A stretch of DNA of 64,000 nucleotides from Niallia endozanthoxylica (GCF_008710145.1 NZ_VYKL01000011.1:1-64000), one strand, 5' to 3'; positions 9,907-18,370 are shown, counted from the first letter of the stretch. Made by a program: numbers and translations. Notes: generated by a model not told the origin, from the sequence alone.

Positions 9907-11127
9907 TTAAGCATTCGGATTTTTAATTAATAAAGCGATACCCATGCCGCCGCCAATACATGCGCTGGCAATACCGTATTTTGCATTTCTTTCGATTAGT
10001 TCATACATTAAGGAAATCGTGATTCTTGTACCGCTCATTCCCAGCGGATGTCCAAGCGCAACAGCGCCGCCATTCACATTGATGCGATCATATAATGGAC
10101 TGTCTAAATACATTTCTAGTTCTTTCATGCATCCAAGCATTTGTCCTGCGAATGCTTCATTGATTTCATATAAATCGATATCTTCTTTTGCCATACCTGT
10201 CTTTTCAAGAAGCTTGCGAATCGCAAACACTGGTCCAAGTCCCATCACAGATGGATCAAGTCCTGCAACAGCGAAATCCACGATTTCTGCCATTGGCGCT
10301 AATCCTAATTCGTTTGCTTTTTCTTCTGACATCACAACAACTGCTGCACCGCCGTCATTTAATCCAGAAGCATTTCCCGCTGTCACACTGCCGTCTTTTT
10401 CAAAAGCTGGTCTAAGTTTTGCAAGAGCTTCTAATGTTGTTTGTGGTTTTGGATGCTCGTCCTTATCGATAATCGTAACAGCACCTTTTCTGCCTTTGAT
10501 TTCAACTGGCACGATTTCTCTTTCGAATCGGCCGCTTTCCATCGCTGCTTTGGCTCTCATTTGGCTGTTGTATGCGAAAAGATCTTGGTCTTCTCTTGAA
10601 ATCTCACATTTTCTTACCACGTTCTCAGCTGTATTTCCCATATGCATAATTGGATATTGCGGGTATGGCTGGCAGTTGTGGTGATACTTTGTATTCGCAT
10701 CACGTAATTCCTGATTTCCCATTTTGAATCCGTCATAACGAACTTCTAATGGAAGATAGTAAGGAGCTCTTGATAAACTTTCCGCTCCTCCGGCTACAAC
10801 AATTTCAGAATTTCCTGTTAGGATATCCTGTGTGGCATTGACAATAGATTGAATGCCTGAGCCGCAAATACGATTGAGTGTATAACCTGGTACATGATCC
10901 AATCCTGCAAGCATGGCTGCATTTCGGCCTAAGTTCGGTGCATCTCCTGATGATTCTACATGACCAAAGACCACATCATTGACCAATGCAGGATCAAGAT
11001 TATTTGAACGCTTTAACGCTTCTTTAATCGCTGTTGCTGCTAATTCTTCAACTGGAACTGTTTTTAACCCGCCAAGAAAAGCTCCAACCGCTGTTCTTGC
11101 GCCGCTCGTAATGACTACTTTCCCCAT
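9907..11127 (-). CDS. Acetyl-CoA acetyltransferase (thiolase)
   Basis: 406 aa, full thiolase length. Nucleophilic cysteine C88 in NRICGSG, catalytic H360 in GHPLGMSG, and second cysteine C390 in ACIGGGMG. It condenses two acetyl-CoA to acetoacetyl-CoA or cleaves 3-ketoacyl-CoA. In B. subtilis the comparable gene is mmgA. It sits between crotonase and CoA-transferase genes, consistent with a short-chain fatty-acid or ketone-body route. Ribosome site GCGGAGG is well placed before ATG. Confidence 0.93.
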   Translation of the reverse strand: MGKVVITSGARTAVGAFLGGLKTVPVEELAATAIKEALKRSNNLDPALVNDVVFGHVESSGDAPNLGRNAAMLAGLDHVPGYTLNRICGSGIQSIVNATQDILTGNSEIVVAGGAESLSRAPYYLPLEVRYDGFKMGNQELRDANTKYHHNCQPYPQYPIMHMGNTAENVVRKCEISREDQDLFAYNSQMRAKAAMESGRFEREIVPVEIKGRKGAVTIIDKDEHPKPQTTLEALAKLRPAFEKDGSVTAGNASGLNDGGAAVVVMSEEKANELGLAPMAEIVDFAVAGLDPSVMGLGPVFAIRKLLEKTGMAKEDIDLYEINEAFAGQMLGCMKELEMYLDSPLYDRINVNGGAVALGHPLGMSGTRITISLMYELIERNAKYGIASACIGGGMGIALLIKNPNA

Positions 11128-11180
11128 AATAATTGCCTCCGCTTCTATATCTATTTATCAAGAACATTTTATATCTTCAG

Positions 11181-11212
11181 AAAAAATCGGGTGGTCAACA
11201 CCCGATTTTTTT
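11181..11212 (-). terminator. Terminator hairpin between crotonase and thiolase genes
   Basis: Perfect 13-bp stem AAAAAATCGGGTG/CACCCGATTTTTT with a 5-nt loop, U-rich on both strands. It ends or attenuates the hbd-crotonase transcript before the thiolase gene, so the apparent five-gene operon is probably two or more transcripts, or the distal genes are expressed at lower level. Confidence 0.85.
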
Positions 11213-11238
11213 AGCTTCTATCCATTCAGTGCTGCTGA

Positions 11239-12036
11239 TTATCTTCCTTTATAATTAGGCTTTCTTTTTTCAGTAAAAGCGACTAAACCTTCTTTACCGT
11301 CTTCTGTTGAGAAAGCTGTATTGAAGCTGTTGCTTTCAATGATTAATCCAGATTCAATATCTGTATTGCTTCCAGTATTTACAGCAAGTTTCACCATTTG
11401 CAATGCAACTGGAGGCTGTTTTGCCAGTTTGTCTGCTAATTCCTTTGCAGCAGCTAGTGCTTCGCCGGCAGGAACCACTTTATTAACGATATGCCAATTG
11501 TGTGCTTCTTCTGCTGTAAACATTGTGCCAGTGAACAGAAGTTCTTTCGCAAGACCTTGTCCAACAATCTTCTGCAGGCGCTGTGTACCTCCGCCTCCAG
11601 GGATGATTCCTAGACCCACTTCAGGGAAAGCAAATTTCGCATTTTCAGAAGCAATTCGCAGGTCACAAGAAAGAGCTAGTTCAAGACCGCCGCCTAGTGC
11701 AAGACCGTTAAGTGCTGCGATAACAGGCTTTGTTGAATTCTCTACTTTTTTGAACATGTTGCGGGCTACTTTATTATTTTTCACTACAGTCACAAGATCC
11801 GCGCCAGCCATTTCATTAATATCCGCACCTGCAACAAACGCTTTCTCGCCTGCTCCTGTTAAAATAATCACGTTGACATCATCATTTGCGTCCATTTCAT
11901 CAATGACACGTGATAATTCTTGATATACTTTTGAGTTTAAAGCATTAACGGGTGCACGGTTAATCGTTACCGTCGCTACTTTATTTTCTACTTCAACTAC
12001 TAAATATTCGTATTTTACTAATGTTTCGCTGCTCAT
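11239..12036 (-). CDS. Enoyl-CoA hydratase (crotonase family)
   Basis: 265 aa. Crotonase fold with the CoA-binding AFVAGADINEM stretch (residues ~66-76), the oxyanion-hole segment ALGGGLELALSCD, and the catalytic glutamate region PEVGLGIIPGGGGTQRL. It hydrates crotonyl-CoA to 3-hydroxybutyryl-CoA or the reverse. The dehydrogenase gene lies just upstream (51-bp gap), so these two act in successive steps. Confidence 0.9.
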   Translation of the reverse strand: MSSETLVKYEYLVVEVENKVATVTINRAPVNALNSKVYQELSRVIDEMDANDDVNVIILTGAGEKAFVAGADINEMAGADLVTVVKNNKVARNMFKKVENSTKPVIAALNGLALGGGLELALSCDLRIASENAKFAFPEVGLGIIPGGGGTQRLQKIVGQGLAKELLFTGTMFTAEEAHNWHIVNKVVPAGEALAAAKELADKLAKQPPVALQMVKLAVNTGSNTDIESGLIIESNSFNTAFSTEDGKEGLVAFTEKRKPNYKGR

Positions 12037-12087
12037 TTTCTTCCATCTCCTTTTTTATCAAATTCGCCTCACCAAATGAAGTTAAAA

Positions 12088-12942
12088 TTATTCGTAATCG
12101 TAGTAGCCTTTGCCAACTTTCTTACCATAACGGCCTGCTCGCATCATGTTTTTCAATAATAATGGCGGAGCCCAACGATTATCTGCAAATTCTTTTTGGA
12201 AGTATTCCATAACATGGTAGCCGATATCAACACCTGCATAGTCTTGAAGTTCGAAAGCACCCATTGGATGGTTTAATCCGTACTTCATTGCTTTATCGAT
12301 ATCCTCTTTTGAAGCAATTCCTTCTTCTAGTACTTTAATGGCTTCAATAAATTGAGGAATCATAATTCGGTTAACAATAAATCCTGGAACGTCTTTCTTT
12401 ACTTCAACCACTTCTTTTCTCAATACTTCAGAAACCTGCTTCAATGTGTCTACTGTTTCGTCGCTTGTGCTGTAACCGCGAACCACTTCAACAAGCTTCA
12501 TTACTTGTGCTGGGTTGAAGAAGTGTAATCCTGCTACGCGGTCCGGGCGTTTTGTTGCCGCTGCAATTTCCGTAATTGATAAGGATGATGTATTGGTTGC
12601 TAAAATAACATCTTCTCTTACGATTTCATCAAGCTGTGAGAATACAGATTGTTTTAGATCCATATCTTCTAGCACTGCTTCTACTACTAAATCAACATCC
12701 TTCAAATCTTGTAAATCTGTTGTTAATGTAATGCGGGAAAGAACCTCTTGTTTTGCTTCTTCTGTCATTTTCCCTTTTTGAACTGATTTGCTCATAAATT
12801 TCTCAATGCGGCTAAAGCCACCTTGTACAAAACGATCTTCGATGTCACGTAACACAACGTTATAACCATTTAATGCAAATACATTTGCAATTCCTGATCC
12901 CATTGAACCTGCGCCGATTACTCCAACTGTTTTAATAGCCAT
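12088..12942 (-). CDS. 3-hydroxybutyryl-CoA dehydrogenase
   Basis: 284 aa. N-terminal Rossmann domain with GAGSMG at residues 10-15 (NAD or NADP binding), the HFFNPAQVMKLVEVV motif that carries the catalytic histidine, and a C-terminal dimerisation domain (NHPMGAFELQDYAGVD). Matches Hbd/MmgB/PaaH proteins. It interconverts 3-hydroxybutyryl-CoA and acetoacetyl-CoA. First gene of the metabolic operon; strong site AAAGAGGAGA. Its promoter region carries possible operators (see 12995-13128). Confidence 0.93.
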   Translation of the reverse strand: MAIKTVGVIGAGSMGSGIANVFALNGYNVVLRDIEDRFVQGGFSRIEKFMSKSVQKGKMTEEAKQEVLSRITLTTDLQDLKDVDLVVEAVLEDMDLKQSVFSQLDEIVREDVILATNTSSLSITEIAAATKRPDRVAGLHFFNPAQVMKLVEVVRGYSTSDETVDTLKQVSEVLRKEVVEVKKDVPGFIVNRIMIPQFIEAIKVLEEGIASKEDIDKAMKYGLNHPMGAFELQDYAGVDIGYHVMEYFQKEFADNRWAPPLLLKNMMRAGRYGKKVGKGYYDYE

Positions 12943-12994
12943 GTTATATCTCCTCTTTCATTTTTTTATTTGTTGTTGTTATTTATAGCTTTAT

Positions 12995-13008
12995 TGTAAG
13001 TGCTTACA
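12995..13008 (-). promoter_or_regulatory. cre-like palindrome upstream of hbd
   Basis: The 14-mer TGTAAGTGCTTACA is symmetric apart from its centre and differs from an ideal CcpA cre site only where the central CG should be. It lies about 55-65 bp before the hbd start. Catabolite control of a fatty-acid operon would be expected, but the missing CG weakens the call. Confidence 0.4.
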
Positions 13009-13028
13009 GTTAAAATTGTAATCTACAC

Positions 13029-13061
13029 AGTGTATGAATAAATCAAACCTTTTCATACACT
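13029..13061 (-). promoter_or_regulatory. 10-bp inverted repeat, candidate operator
   Basis: AGTGTATGAA (13029-13038) and TTCATACACT (13052-13061), a perfect 10-bp inverted repeat with 13-nt centre, in the hbd upstream region. It could be a dimer-binding site for the regulator encoded next door. About one such repeat is expected by chance in a window this size, so position is the main argument. Confidence 0.4.
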
Positions 13062-13063
13062 AT

Positions 13064-13128
13064 GTACGAATGGAAAAAGAAGGACTTTTTCATATGTTCT
13101 GTACGAATGGAAAAGAAGGACTTTTTCA
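13064..13128. repeat. Direct repeat, two ~28-bp copies
   Basis: GTACGAATGGAAAAAGAAGG then ACTTTTTCA (13064-13092) recurs at 13101-13128 with one A deleted. The two copies are 37 bp apart start to start, between the regulator's terminator and the hbd promoter region. A possible tandem activator site; the 74-aa frame across it is not a convincing gene. Confidence 0.7.
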
Positions 13129-13286
13129 CTCACAGTCACTTTGTTTGCTGGCGGGGAGATTTTCAATGTCCTGAGGAGTATATGTGAAGCGAGTTTTCTT
13201 TTGTAAAAGCTTTGTGCGTGAACCATGTTGATAATCCTGATTTTTAACTCATCGGTGAGAAATATCATTATAATCAAACAGAAAAT

Positions 13287-13314
13287 AAGACTATCCCTTA
13301 TAAGAAATAGTCTT
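13287..13314 (-). terminator. Terminator of the PucR-type regulator gene
   Basis: Stem AAGACTAT/ATAGTCTT followed on the minus strand by ATTTTC. The tail is short of a perfect U-run. It separates the regulator transcript from hbd. Confidence 0.6.
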
Positions 13315-13322
13315 CCAATTAT

Positions 13323-15524
13323 TTATAGAGTTGTTCCATTACTGCTGCCGGACAGGTCAATTAGCTTATAAGCAAGCATCAGGTTAAACCTAAGTTCCGC
13401 ATTATTTAAGTCGCTTCCCAAAATTTCTTCTATCTTTTCTAATCTATACAGCAAAGTACTTCTATGGATAAAAAGTTCTTCTGACGTACTTTTCGCATTT
13501 CCATTTTGCTCTAAGTACACTCTTAATGTATGGAGTAAATCATTACTCTTGCCCTCTGAATAATTGCGTAGCTTTTCTAAATAGTTGTTAATGTACAAAG
13601 AGGTTTCCGACATCTCTTTTAAGTGATGGAGCAGCGTATAGGACCCAAGTTCTTCATAAAATGCATAGCCAATCGGATCATATCGGTTACTAATGACATT
13701 TAGTGTTTCCCTTGCTTTTCGATAGCAAGGGTAATAGTCTTCGATTGATTTTGCTTCTCCGCCTACCCCCACATAAATCTGACAGGATACTCGATCTGAT
13801 TTCATCCACTTTTTCATCTTATTATAAAGGTCTTCCCAATGCTTCTTCCGGCTGTTCGCATCCTTCGACGGTACAATTAAAATCAGTTCTTCTTTAACAG
13901 CAGCTATGACGATATCCTCAACATACATAGAAATCCTTGTTTTCAAATTATCCAAAATAAATGACATTCTTGCTTTTTGGTCAAGAATATCTTTATCCTT
14001 TCTTTCGCTTTCATCTAACCGCACCGATACAATCGCCACGCGATGCGGTTTAAAGAGATCCCACTGAAATAAACTCGCATATTGGAGAATATCGTCCTTC
14101 TCTTCAACGTGTTTCACTAGTAATTTATGAATGAAACTCTCTTTTACCTGTTCTTTTGTATTCAGTACTAGCTTTTGTTTAATAAATTGAATCGAAATGA
14201 TATTACGAATTAAATTTATTGTTAGTTGTCTTAAATTATCTATCTCCTCTTGCGGAACTGCGATGGCTAAATAGCCTAGCAAATCTCCTCCGCCACTAAC
14301 AGGCCAAACGTTGATCTCTCTCTCCTTGCTATCCTTTAGGGAAAAAGTGACCTTTTTCTGCTTTCGTTTACTCAATTCCTCATGGGTCATTTTTGTCCAT
14401 TCATCTGGATCCAAACCTTCTTCGGTAAATAACTGATAGGAAAGCGGACGAATAAACCGATCAAACAGCATGATTGGTTTTGAGAATATCTCGCTCGCAA
14501 TCGAAGTAATTCCGTCGAAGTTTTCCTGTTCAACCGTTGCTGTTACAAGCGCTTGTTGATAATCCAGCAATAAACGAAGCCGTTGATTTTGCTCCTTTTC
14601 ATGATCCTTGTGGAGGACGTTTTTTAACATGGTGCTTACATGGTCCGAAAATAGATTCAGTATTTCCAAATCCTCTTCGTCAAAAAGGGCATCATGAGTA
14701 TTTTCTACATGAAGTACACCGATCATCTTCAAATCGATAAATAATGGAACCGTCAGTTGACTGCCCCCTGTTCTTTCGATAAAAGGGAAATAATGTTTCA
14801 GTACATAATCTTCTCCGATGCTGATTTCCGTTGGCATCGTTGAATGACCGTACGCAGGCGGTTGAAGGGCAAAATAACCATTCTCTTCATTATATAAATA
14901 AATACTGGCGAATGTAGCATTCGTTTGTTTTCCCGCCATATCTACAATTTTTCCGACAAGGCGATCAAGCGACTCATCAAAAGAAAGATTTTTCCTAATC
15001 CATTCCGCACCGGCTATCTTTTTCCTTGCCATTTCTTTACTTTTCGTCAAGGATAAGGCAGTCGCGACATCTTTTCCAAATTCATTAAAGGTTTCATACA
15101 TTTCAAAAAGCGGGATATACTCTGCATAACCGATTACACAAAATCCGAAAATTTCCATCTCATCTTTTATAGGCATCGTGAACCAGGTAACTGATTCTTT
15201 ATTAAGTAATTCAAAAAAAGCACAGGATGTACCCGCTTCGTCATCCATACTCGTTATACTTTTCTGAAATAGGACCATGGAACCTTGATCGAGTGTCATC
15301 GGCAAAGCCTCCCTAATCGATTGCCCGTGACCGCTCCACGCTTTTGGAATTAAATCGCTTCCATTTTTAAAAACAACCCCGACAAAATCACAATTTAATT
15401 CGGTTTGGAAGGAATCAGTCAAATATTGCAGCACTTCTTCTGTCGTATCAAACTTTAACAGCTGCCTTGCCGTAGAACGCAAATGATTTTCTAATCTTTT
15501 AATTAACTTTTCTGATGTGTACAT
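13323..15524 (-). CDS. GAF-domain transcriptional regulator, PucR/CdaR type
   Basis: About 733 aa from ATG 15524. The frame extends to 15578, and AAGGAGG lies close to in-frame GTG/CTG codons just before the ATG, so the start is uncertain by a few codons. Two N-terminal GAF-like sensor regions (roughly residues 1-150 and 170-310), a middle CdaR GGDEF-like region, and a C-terminal PucR helix-turn-helix (SEELFIHRSTLLYRLEKIEEILG). This family usually activates adjacent catabolic genes in response to a small ligand, so I infer it controls the hbd-crotonase-thiolase-CoA-transferase cluster. Confidence 0.85.
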   Translation of the reverse strand: MYTSEKLIKRLENHLRSTARQLLKFDTTEEVLQYLTDSFQTELNCDFVGVVFKNGSDLIPKAWSGHGQSIREALPMTLDQGSMVLFQKSITSMDDEAGTSCAFFELLNKESVTWFTMPIKDEMEIFGFCVIGYAEYIPLFEMYETFNEFGKDVATALSLTKSKEMARKKIAGAEWIRKNLSFDESLDRLVGKIVDMAGKQTNATFASIYLYNEENGYFALQPPAYGHSTMPTEISIGEDYVLKHYFPFIERTGGSQLTVPLFIDLKMIGVLHVENTHDALFDEEDLEILNLFSDHVSTMLKNVLHKDHEKEQNQRLRLLLDYQQALVTATVEQENFDGITSIASEIFSKPIMLFDRFIRPLSYQLFTEEGLDPDEWTKMTHEELSKRKQKKVTFSLKDSKEREINVWPVSGGGDLLGYLAIAVPQEEIDNLRQLTINLIRNIISIQFIKQKLVLNTKEQVKESFIHKLLVKHVEEKDDILQYASLFQWDLFKPHRVAIVSVRLDESERKDKDILDQKARMSFILDNLKTRISMYVEDIVIAAVKEELILIVPSKDANSRKKHWEDLYNKMKKWMKSDRVSCQIYVGVGGEAKSIEDYYPCYRKARETLNVISNRYDPIGYAFYEELGSYTLLHHLKEMSETSLYINNYLEKLRNYSEGKSNDLLHTLRVYLEQNGNAKSTSEELFIHRSTLLYRLEKIEEILGSDLNNAELRFNLMLAYKLIDLSGSSNGTTL

Positions 15525-15605
15525 AATAACCAGCACAGCCTCCTTACTGACATTATAACAATATTTTAAGCCCAGCAAAGAGAATAACTGTCAATGGATT
15601 TCGCG

Positions 15606-15656
15606 TTAGCGCATTAAAGCACTGGGGGACAGTCCCCCAGCGCTTTAATGCGCTAA
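15606..15656. repeat. Palindromic repeat, single copy, locus b
   Basis: A 51-bp palindrome with 25-bp arms, one mismatch and a 1-nt centre, built around GGGGGACAGTCCCCC (15624-15638) with outer arms TTAGCGCATTAAAGC. It lies between the divergent regulator and amidase genes. Member of the dispersed family. Confidence 0.9.
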
Positions 15657-15774
15657 AACCAAAGATTGGAAGTTTCCATTAATTTTGTAGGATAGGTTGA
15701 TTCTTTTTATTCAACAATAATAGTGGAATGATTCGGTAGATGCTTTTTTATTATTAAAGGAAAGGATTAATACG

Positions 15775-16776
15775 ATGAAGAAGAAGGCTGCTATTGTATG
15801 GATTGTATTCATTCATTTACTTTTTTTGAATATGTCAGCTGCTTCCGTTCAGGCTGTAAAACAAGATTTTAGTCATCTTTATGAAGTGAAGGCCGGTGAT
15901 AGCCTGCCGGTGATTGCGGATAAGTATGGAACTACCGTTGAAGAGTTGAAGTCGACCAATGGATTAATATCGGATTCATTATTAGTCGGTCAGAGGCTGT
16001 TCGTTCCAATAATGTATGAAGTCGCTGCCGGGGACACGTTGGAAAAGATCGCTTCTACCTACCATTCAACATCTGAGCTAATTAAAACAACAAATGGGCT
16101 GCCATCTGCGGACCTTGAAATCGGACAAATTTTGAAGGTTCCTCCGAAAAAAATGACGATGCAGGGGCAGTATATTCTAATGAACCGGGAGGAATTTCGT
16201 GACTGGCTATTTCATCAAGTTTTCACTCGGAAAATCACTCTCATCCAGCAGCATCACACCTGGCTCCCATCCTATAAGCATTTTTACGGCAACAATCATT
16301 TTTCCATGCTGAAGGGGATGGAGACCTTTCATATGAAGCAAATGGGCTGGCAGAATATCGCACAAAACATCACCACTTTTCCAGATGGAAGAATTGCGGT
16401 TTGCCGTCCATTTGACATAGCGCCTGATGGGACAATTGGCCCGACGGCTAACGCTGTCGGTATTGCCATTGAGCATGTTGGCAATTTTGATCTTGGTCAA
16501 GATGTCATGACAGCGGAGCATAGGGAAACGATTGTGTATCTCACAGCCCTGCTCTGCATGAAGTTTGGTCTCGCCCCCTCCATCGACACAATCACATACC
16601 ATCACTGGTGGAGCCTGAAAACAAAACAAAGGGTATTGGATAACGCCTTTTCATATGATGTCAAAACATGCCCTGGCACTAATTTTTTCGGAGGAAATAC
16701 AACACAAAATGCAGTCCAGTCTTTTTATCCGCTAGTTGTGCAAAAGATGCAGGAAATCCGTGCAAGTATGAGATAG
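15775..16776 (+). CDS. Secreted LysM-containing N-acetylmuramoyl-L-alanine amidase
   Basis: 333 aa. Signal peptide (residues 1-27), two LysM peptidoglycan-binding repeats (~36-79 and ~80-123), and an amidase_2/PGRP-like catalytic domain from ~130. Likely zinc ligands are H160 or H161, H276 or H277 and C299 (CPG). It cleaves the bond between MurNAc and L-alanine in the cell wall. Stands alone with site GGAAAGGA. No sporulation-specific promoter was recognised, so whether it acts in growth, spore coat or germination is open. Confidence 0.85.
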   Translation: MKKKAAIVWIVFIHLLFLNMSAASVQAVKQDFSHLYEVKAGDSLPVIADKYGTTVEELKSTNGLISDSLLVGQRLFVPIMYEVAAGDTLEKIASTYHSTSELIKTTNGLPSADLEIGQILKVPPKKMTMQGQYILMNREEFRDWLFHQVFTRKITLIQQHHTWLPSYKHFYGNNHFSMLKGMETFHMKQMGWQNIAQNITTFPDGRIAVCRPFDIAPDGTIGPTANAVGIAIEHVGNFDLGQDVMTAEHRETIVYLTALLCMKFGLAPSIDTITYHHWWSLKTKQRVLDNAFSYDVKTCPGTNFFGGNTTQNAVQSFYPLVVQKMQEIRASMR

Positions 16777-16873
16777 ATTCTTACGCTAACCAACATCGGC
16801 ATTGTTAAGCAGCCAGGATTTACCCACTAGAACCGCACGCTCTTAACTTGATTGCAAGTCTCACTCCATCAAA

Positions 16874-16911
16874 AACAAAAAACCGCCGGATATTATCTCC
16901 GGCGGATTGTA
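16874..16911 (-). terminator. Terminator for the small coiled-coil gene
   Basis: Stem CCGCCGGA/TCCGGCGG with a 7-nt loop, followed on the minus strand by TTTTTTGTTTTTG. Oriented to end the minus-strand gene at 16981-17175. Confidence 0.85.
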
Positions 16912-16980
16912 TATTGGGGAATAAAGCGGGGCGGTGTTTGATTTTCTCTAAGCGTAGATTCCTGCGAGGACTTTTTTTAT

Positions 16981-17175
16981 CTATGATTCAATGGACATTT
17001 CAAAGCCTACAGCATTTTTACAGTAAAAATAAGACTCAGAAAGTCGTTGATCATCTTGTTTAAGGACATACTCGATTTGGTTGAGCCGGCTGTTAAGGGC
17101 GTCAACCTTTTCAATCAGCTTAGCTTGCATTCGTATCATATGCTCTAGTAGCAATTCGTCATTTTGTTCCTTCAT
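16981..17175 (-). CDS. Small coiled-coil protein, unknown function
   Basis: 64 aa with a good ribosome site (AGAGGTGA) before ATG and a terminator downstream, so likely a real gene. The first ~45 residues are a heptad-patterned helix (LLLEHMIRMQAKLIEKVDAL...), followed by a short tail with one cysteine. I do not recognise the family. It lies 100 bp downstream of ssbB in the same orientation and could share its transcript. Confidence 0.6.
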   Translation of the reverse strand: MKEQNDELLLEHMIRMQAKLIEKVDALNSRLNQIEYVLKQDDQRLSESYFYCKNAVGFEMSIES

Positions 17176-17275
17176 GATTCACCTCTGATTCAGTGAAATA
17201 TGTGTCACTAGACTTTAATCTGCCTAACATTATTTGTGTTTTGACAGCTTATAATGAAATCTTACCTTCTTATCC

Positions 17276-17662
17276 TTACCCCTGGCTAATTGGTACAGGT
17301 TCAGGTTTCTCTTTTTCAAGGTGGTGTATAGAGTCTTCTGAGCGCTTCGTTCCGATGAATTTTACCGTGTCCGCTACGACCTCGGTAACATAGACCTTGC
17401 GCCCATCTTGATTATCATAGTTACGCGTCTGGATTCGGCCGGTTATTCCGATGAGCGATCCCTTGCGGCAATAATTCACGGTATTCTCGGCCGCCTTTTT
17501 CCAAATGGTACATTGGACGAAATCGGCACCATACTCCCCCTGCTGGCTGCGAAATTGCCGATTAAGTGCCAACGTAATGCTGGTAACTGCAATCCCTTCC
17601 GGCGTTATCCGCAGCTCAGGGTCCTTCGTGATCCTGCCTACAAGTGTGACTTGATTTATCAT
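17276..17662 (-). CDS. ssbB: Single-stranded DNA-binding protein, competence type
   Basis: 128 aa from ATG 17662 (site AAGGAGAGGAG); the longer frame to 17737 has no ribosome site. OB-fold with MINQVTLVGRITKDPELR and the DFVQCTIWKKAAENT and GSLIGITGRIQTRNY strands. The C-terminus (PEPVPISQG) lacks the acidic DDDIPF tip that binds replication partners, as in B. subtilis SsbB rather than SsbA. Together with the ComK-like site this points to protecting incoming DNA during transformation. The neighbour ywpF fits the B. subtilis order. Confidence 0.9.
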   Translation of the reverse strand: MINQVTLVGRITKDPELRITPEGIAVTSITLALNRQFRSQQGEYGADFVQCTIWKKAAENTVNYCRKGSLIGITGRIQTRNYDNQDGRKVYVTEVVADTVKFIGTKRSEDSIHHLEKEKPEPVPISQG

Positions 17663-17692
17663 AAGTTCTCTCCTCTCCTTGTTGATGGTCTC

Positions 17693-17721
17693 ATCATACC
17701 TTAGGTGGCTCCTGCCCGTAA
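17693..17721 (-). promoter_or_regulatory. Weak promoter of ssbB
   Basis: On the minus strand, -35 TTACGG (17716-17721), 17-nt spacer, -10 TATGAT (17693-17698). The poor -35 fits dependence on an activator bound just upstream. Confidence 0.5.
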
Positions 17722-17728
17722 AACCATG

Positions 17729-17772
17729 AAAATTCAATTTCCAAGGGCAGAATCTAATGAAAATTCATTTAT
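17729..17772 (-). promoter_or_regulatory. Candidate ComK box
   Basis: Two AT-boxes of the form AAAA-N5-TTTT: AAAATTCAATTTC (17729-17741) and AAAATTCATTTAT (17760-17772), each one base off consensus. They are separated by 18 bp, one of the spacer lengths known for ComK sites. The box ends 7 bp upstream of the ssbB -35. In B. subtilis ssbB is ComK-activated. Confidence 0.6.
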
Positions 17773-17916
17773 TGCACTTTTTTTGTAATGATTGTGTAAT
17801 TTTTCACATGAATTTATGAATTTTCACCTATATGAACAAATAATTTTTGAGAGCGATTTCAATTATAAATGTGCTATAATTTTTACCATAACAGACAAAT
17901 AACGGGAGGTTGATGC

Positions 17917-18345
17917 ATGAAGACGTTTAAGCTCATCTCGCTGCAGGTGGTTGAGGAATGCGGTCTTATTGATATTAAGCTGGAAGACGGTCTCGTTATT
18001 AACAAGGAGGATAAAAATCGCACCTGGCTATTAGAAGCCTATATTTCCGGCGCATACGAGCCCTATTTTCAAAAACTGATTGATGTCAGTCAAGAAATTT
18101 CTCTTCAGGTGGTTATAACAAGGGCAGAAAACGACCCAGCCTATTTTCAGGCAAAGTCTTTACAAATGAAAAAATTAGCTGGCGGATATTTGAGTCTCCT
18201 CTTTAAGGGTGAGATTAATCAAGCGAACACCTATCCTGAGGTTTTACTAAAGGCTTTAATTGAAAAAGGCCTGTGCGGCCAGGAGCTGTTGAAAGAGTTT
18301 AAAGAAAAAATGCTTACCAAGCCAAAAATATCGCCGAAAATGTAG
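17917..18345 (+). CDS. ywpF: YwpF-like protein
   Basis: 142 aa cytosolic protein that begins MKTFKLISLQVVEE, matching the YwpF family. Function unknown. Strong site CGGGAGG before ATG; an upstream -10 TATAAT lies near 17875. Divergent from ssbB, as in B. subtilis, and followed by a terminator. Confidence 0.8.
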   Translation: MKTFKLISLQVVEECGLIDIKLEDGLVINKEDKNRTWLLEAYISGAYEPYFQKLIDVSQEISLQVVITRAENDPAYFQAKSLQMKKLAGGYLSLLFKGEINQANTYPEVLLKALIEKGLCGQELLKEFKEKMLTKPKISPKM

Positions 18346-18370
18346 AGAAGCCAATGGGTTTCTTTTTTTT
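18346..18370 (+). terminator. Terminator of ywpF
   Basis: Stem AGAAGCC/GGTTTCT with AATG tetraloop followed by a run of eight T, directly after the stop codon. Confidence 0.8.

Noticed and set aside
9944-10684. 246-aa frame antisense to thiolase
   Set aside because: Exact shadow of a well-supported gene; composition follows the complementary codons.
11321-11923. 200-aa frame antisense to crotonase
   Set aside because: Shadow of a conserved enzyme gene with its own motifs.
13053-13277. 74-aa minus-strand frame with internal repeat
   Set aside because: Made of the two direct repeats in the hbd upstream region; no ribosome site.
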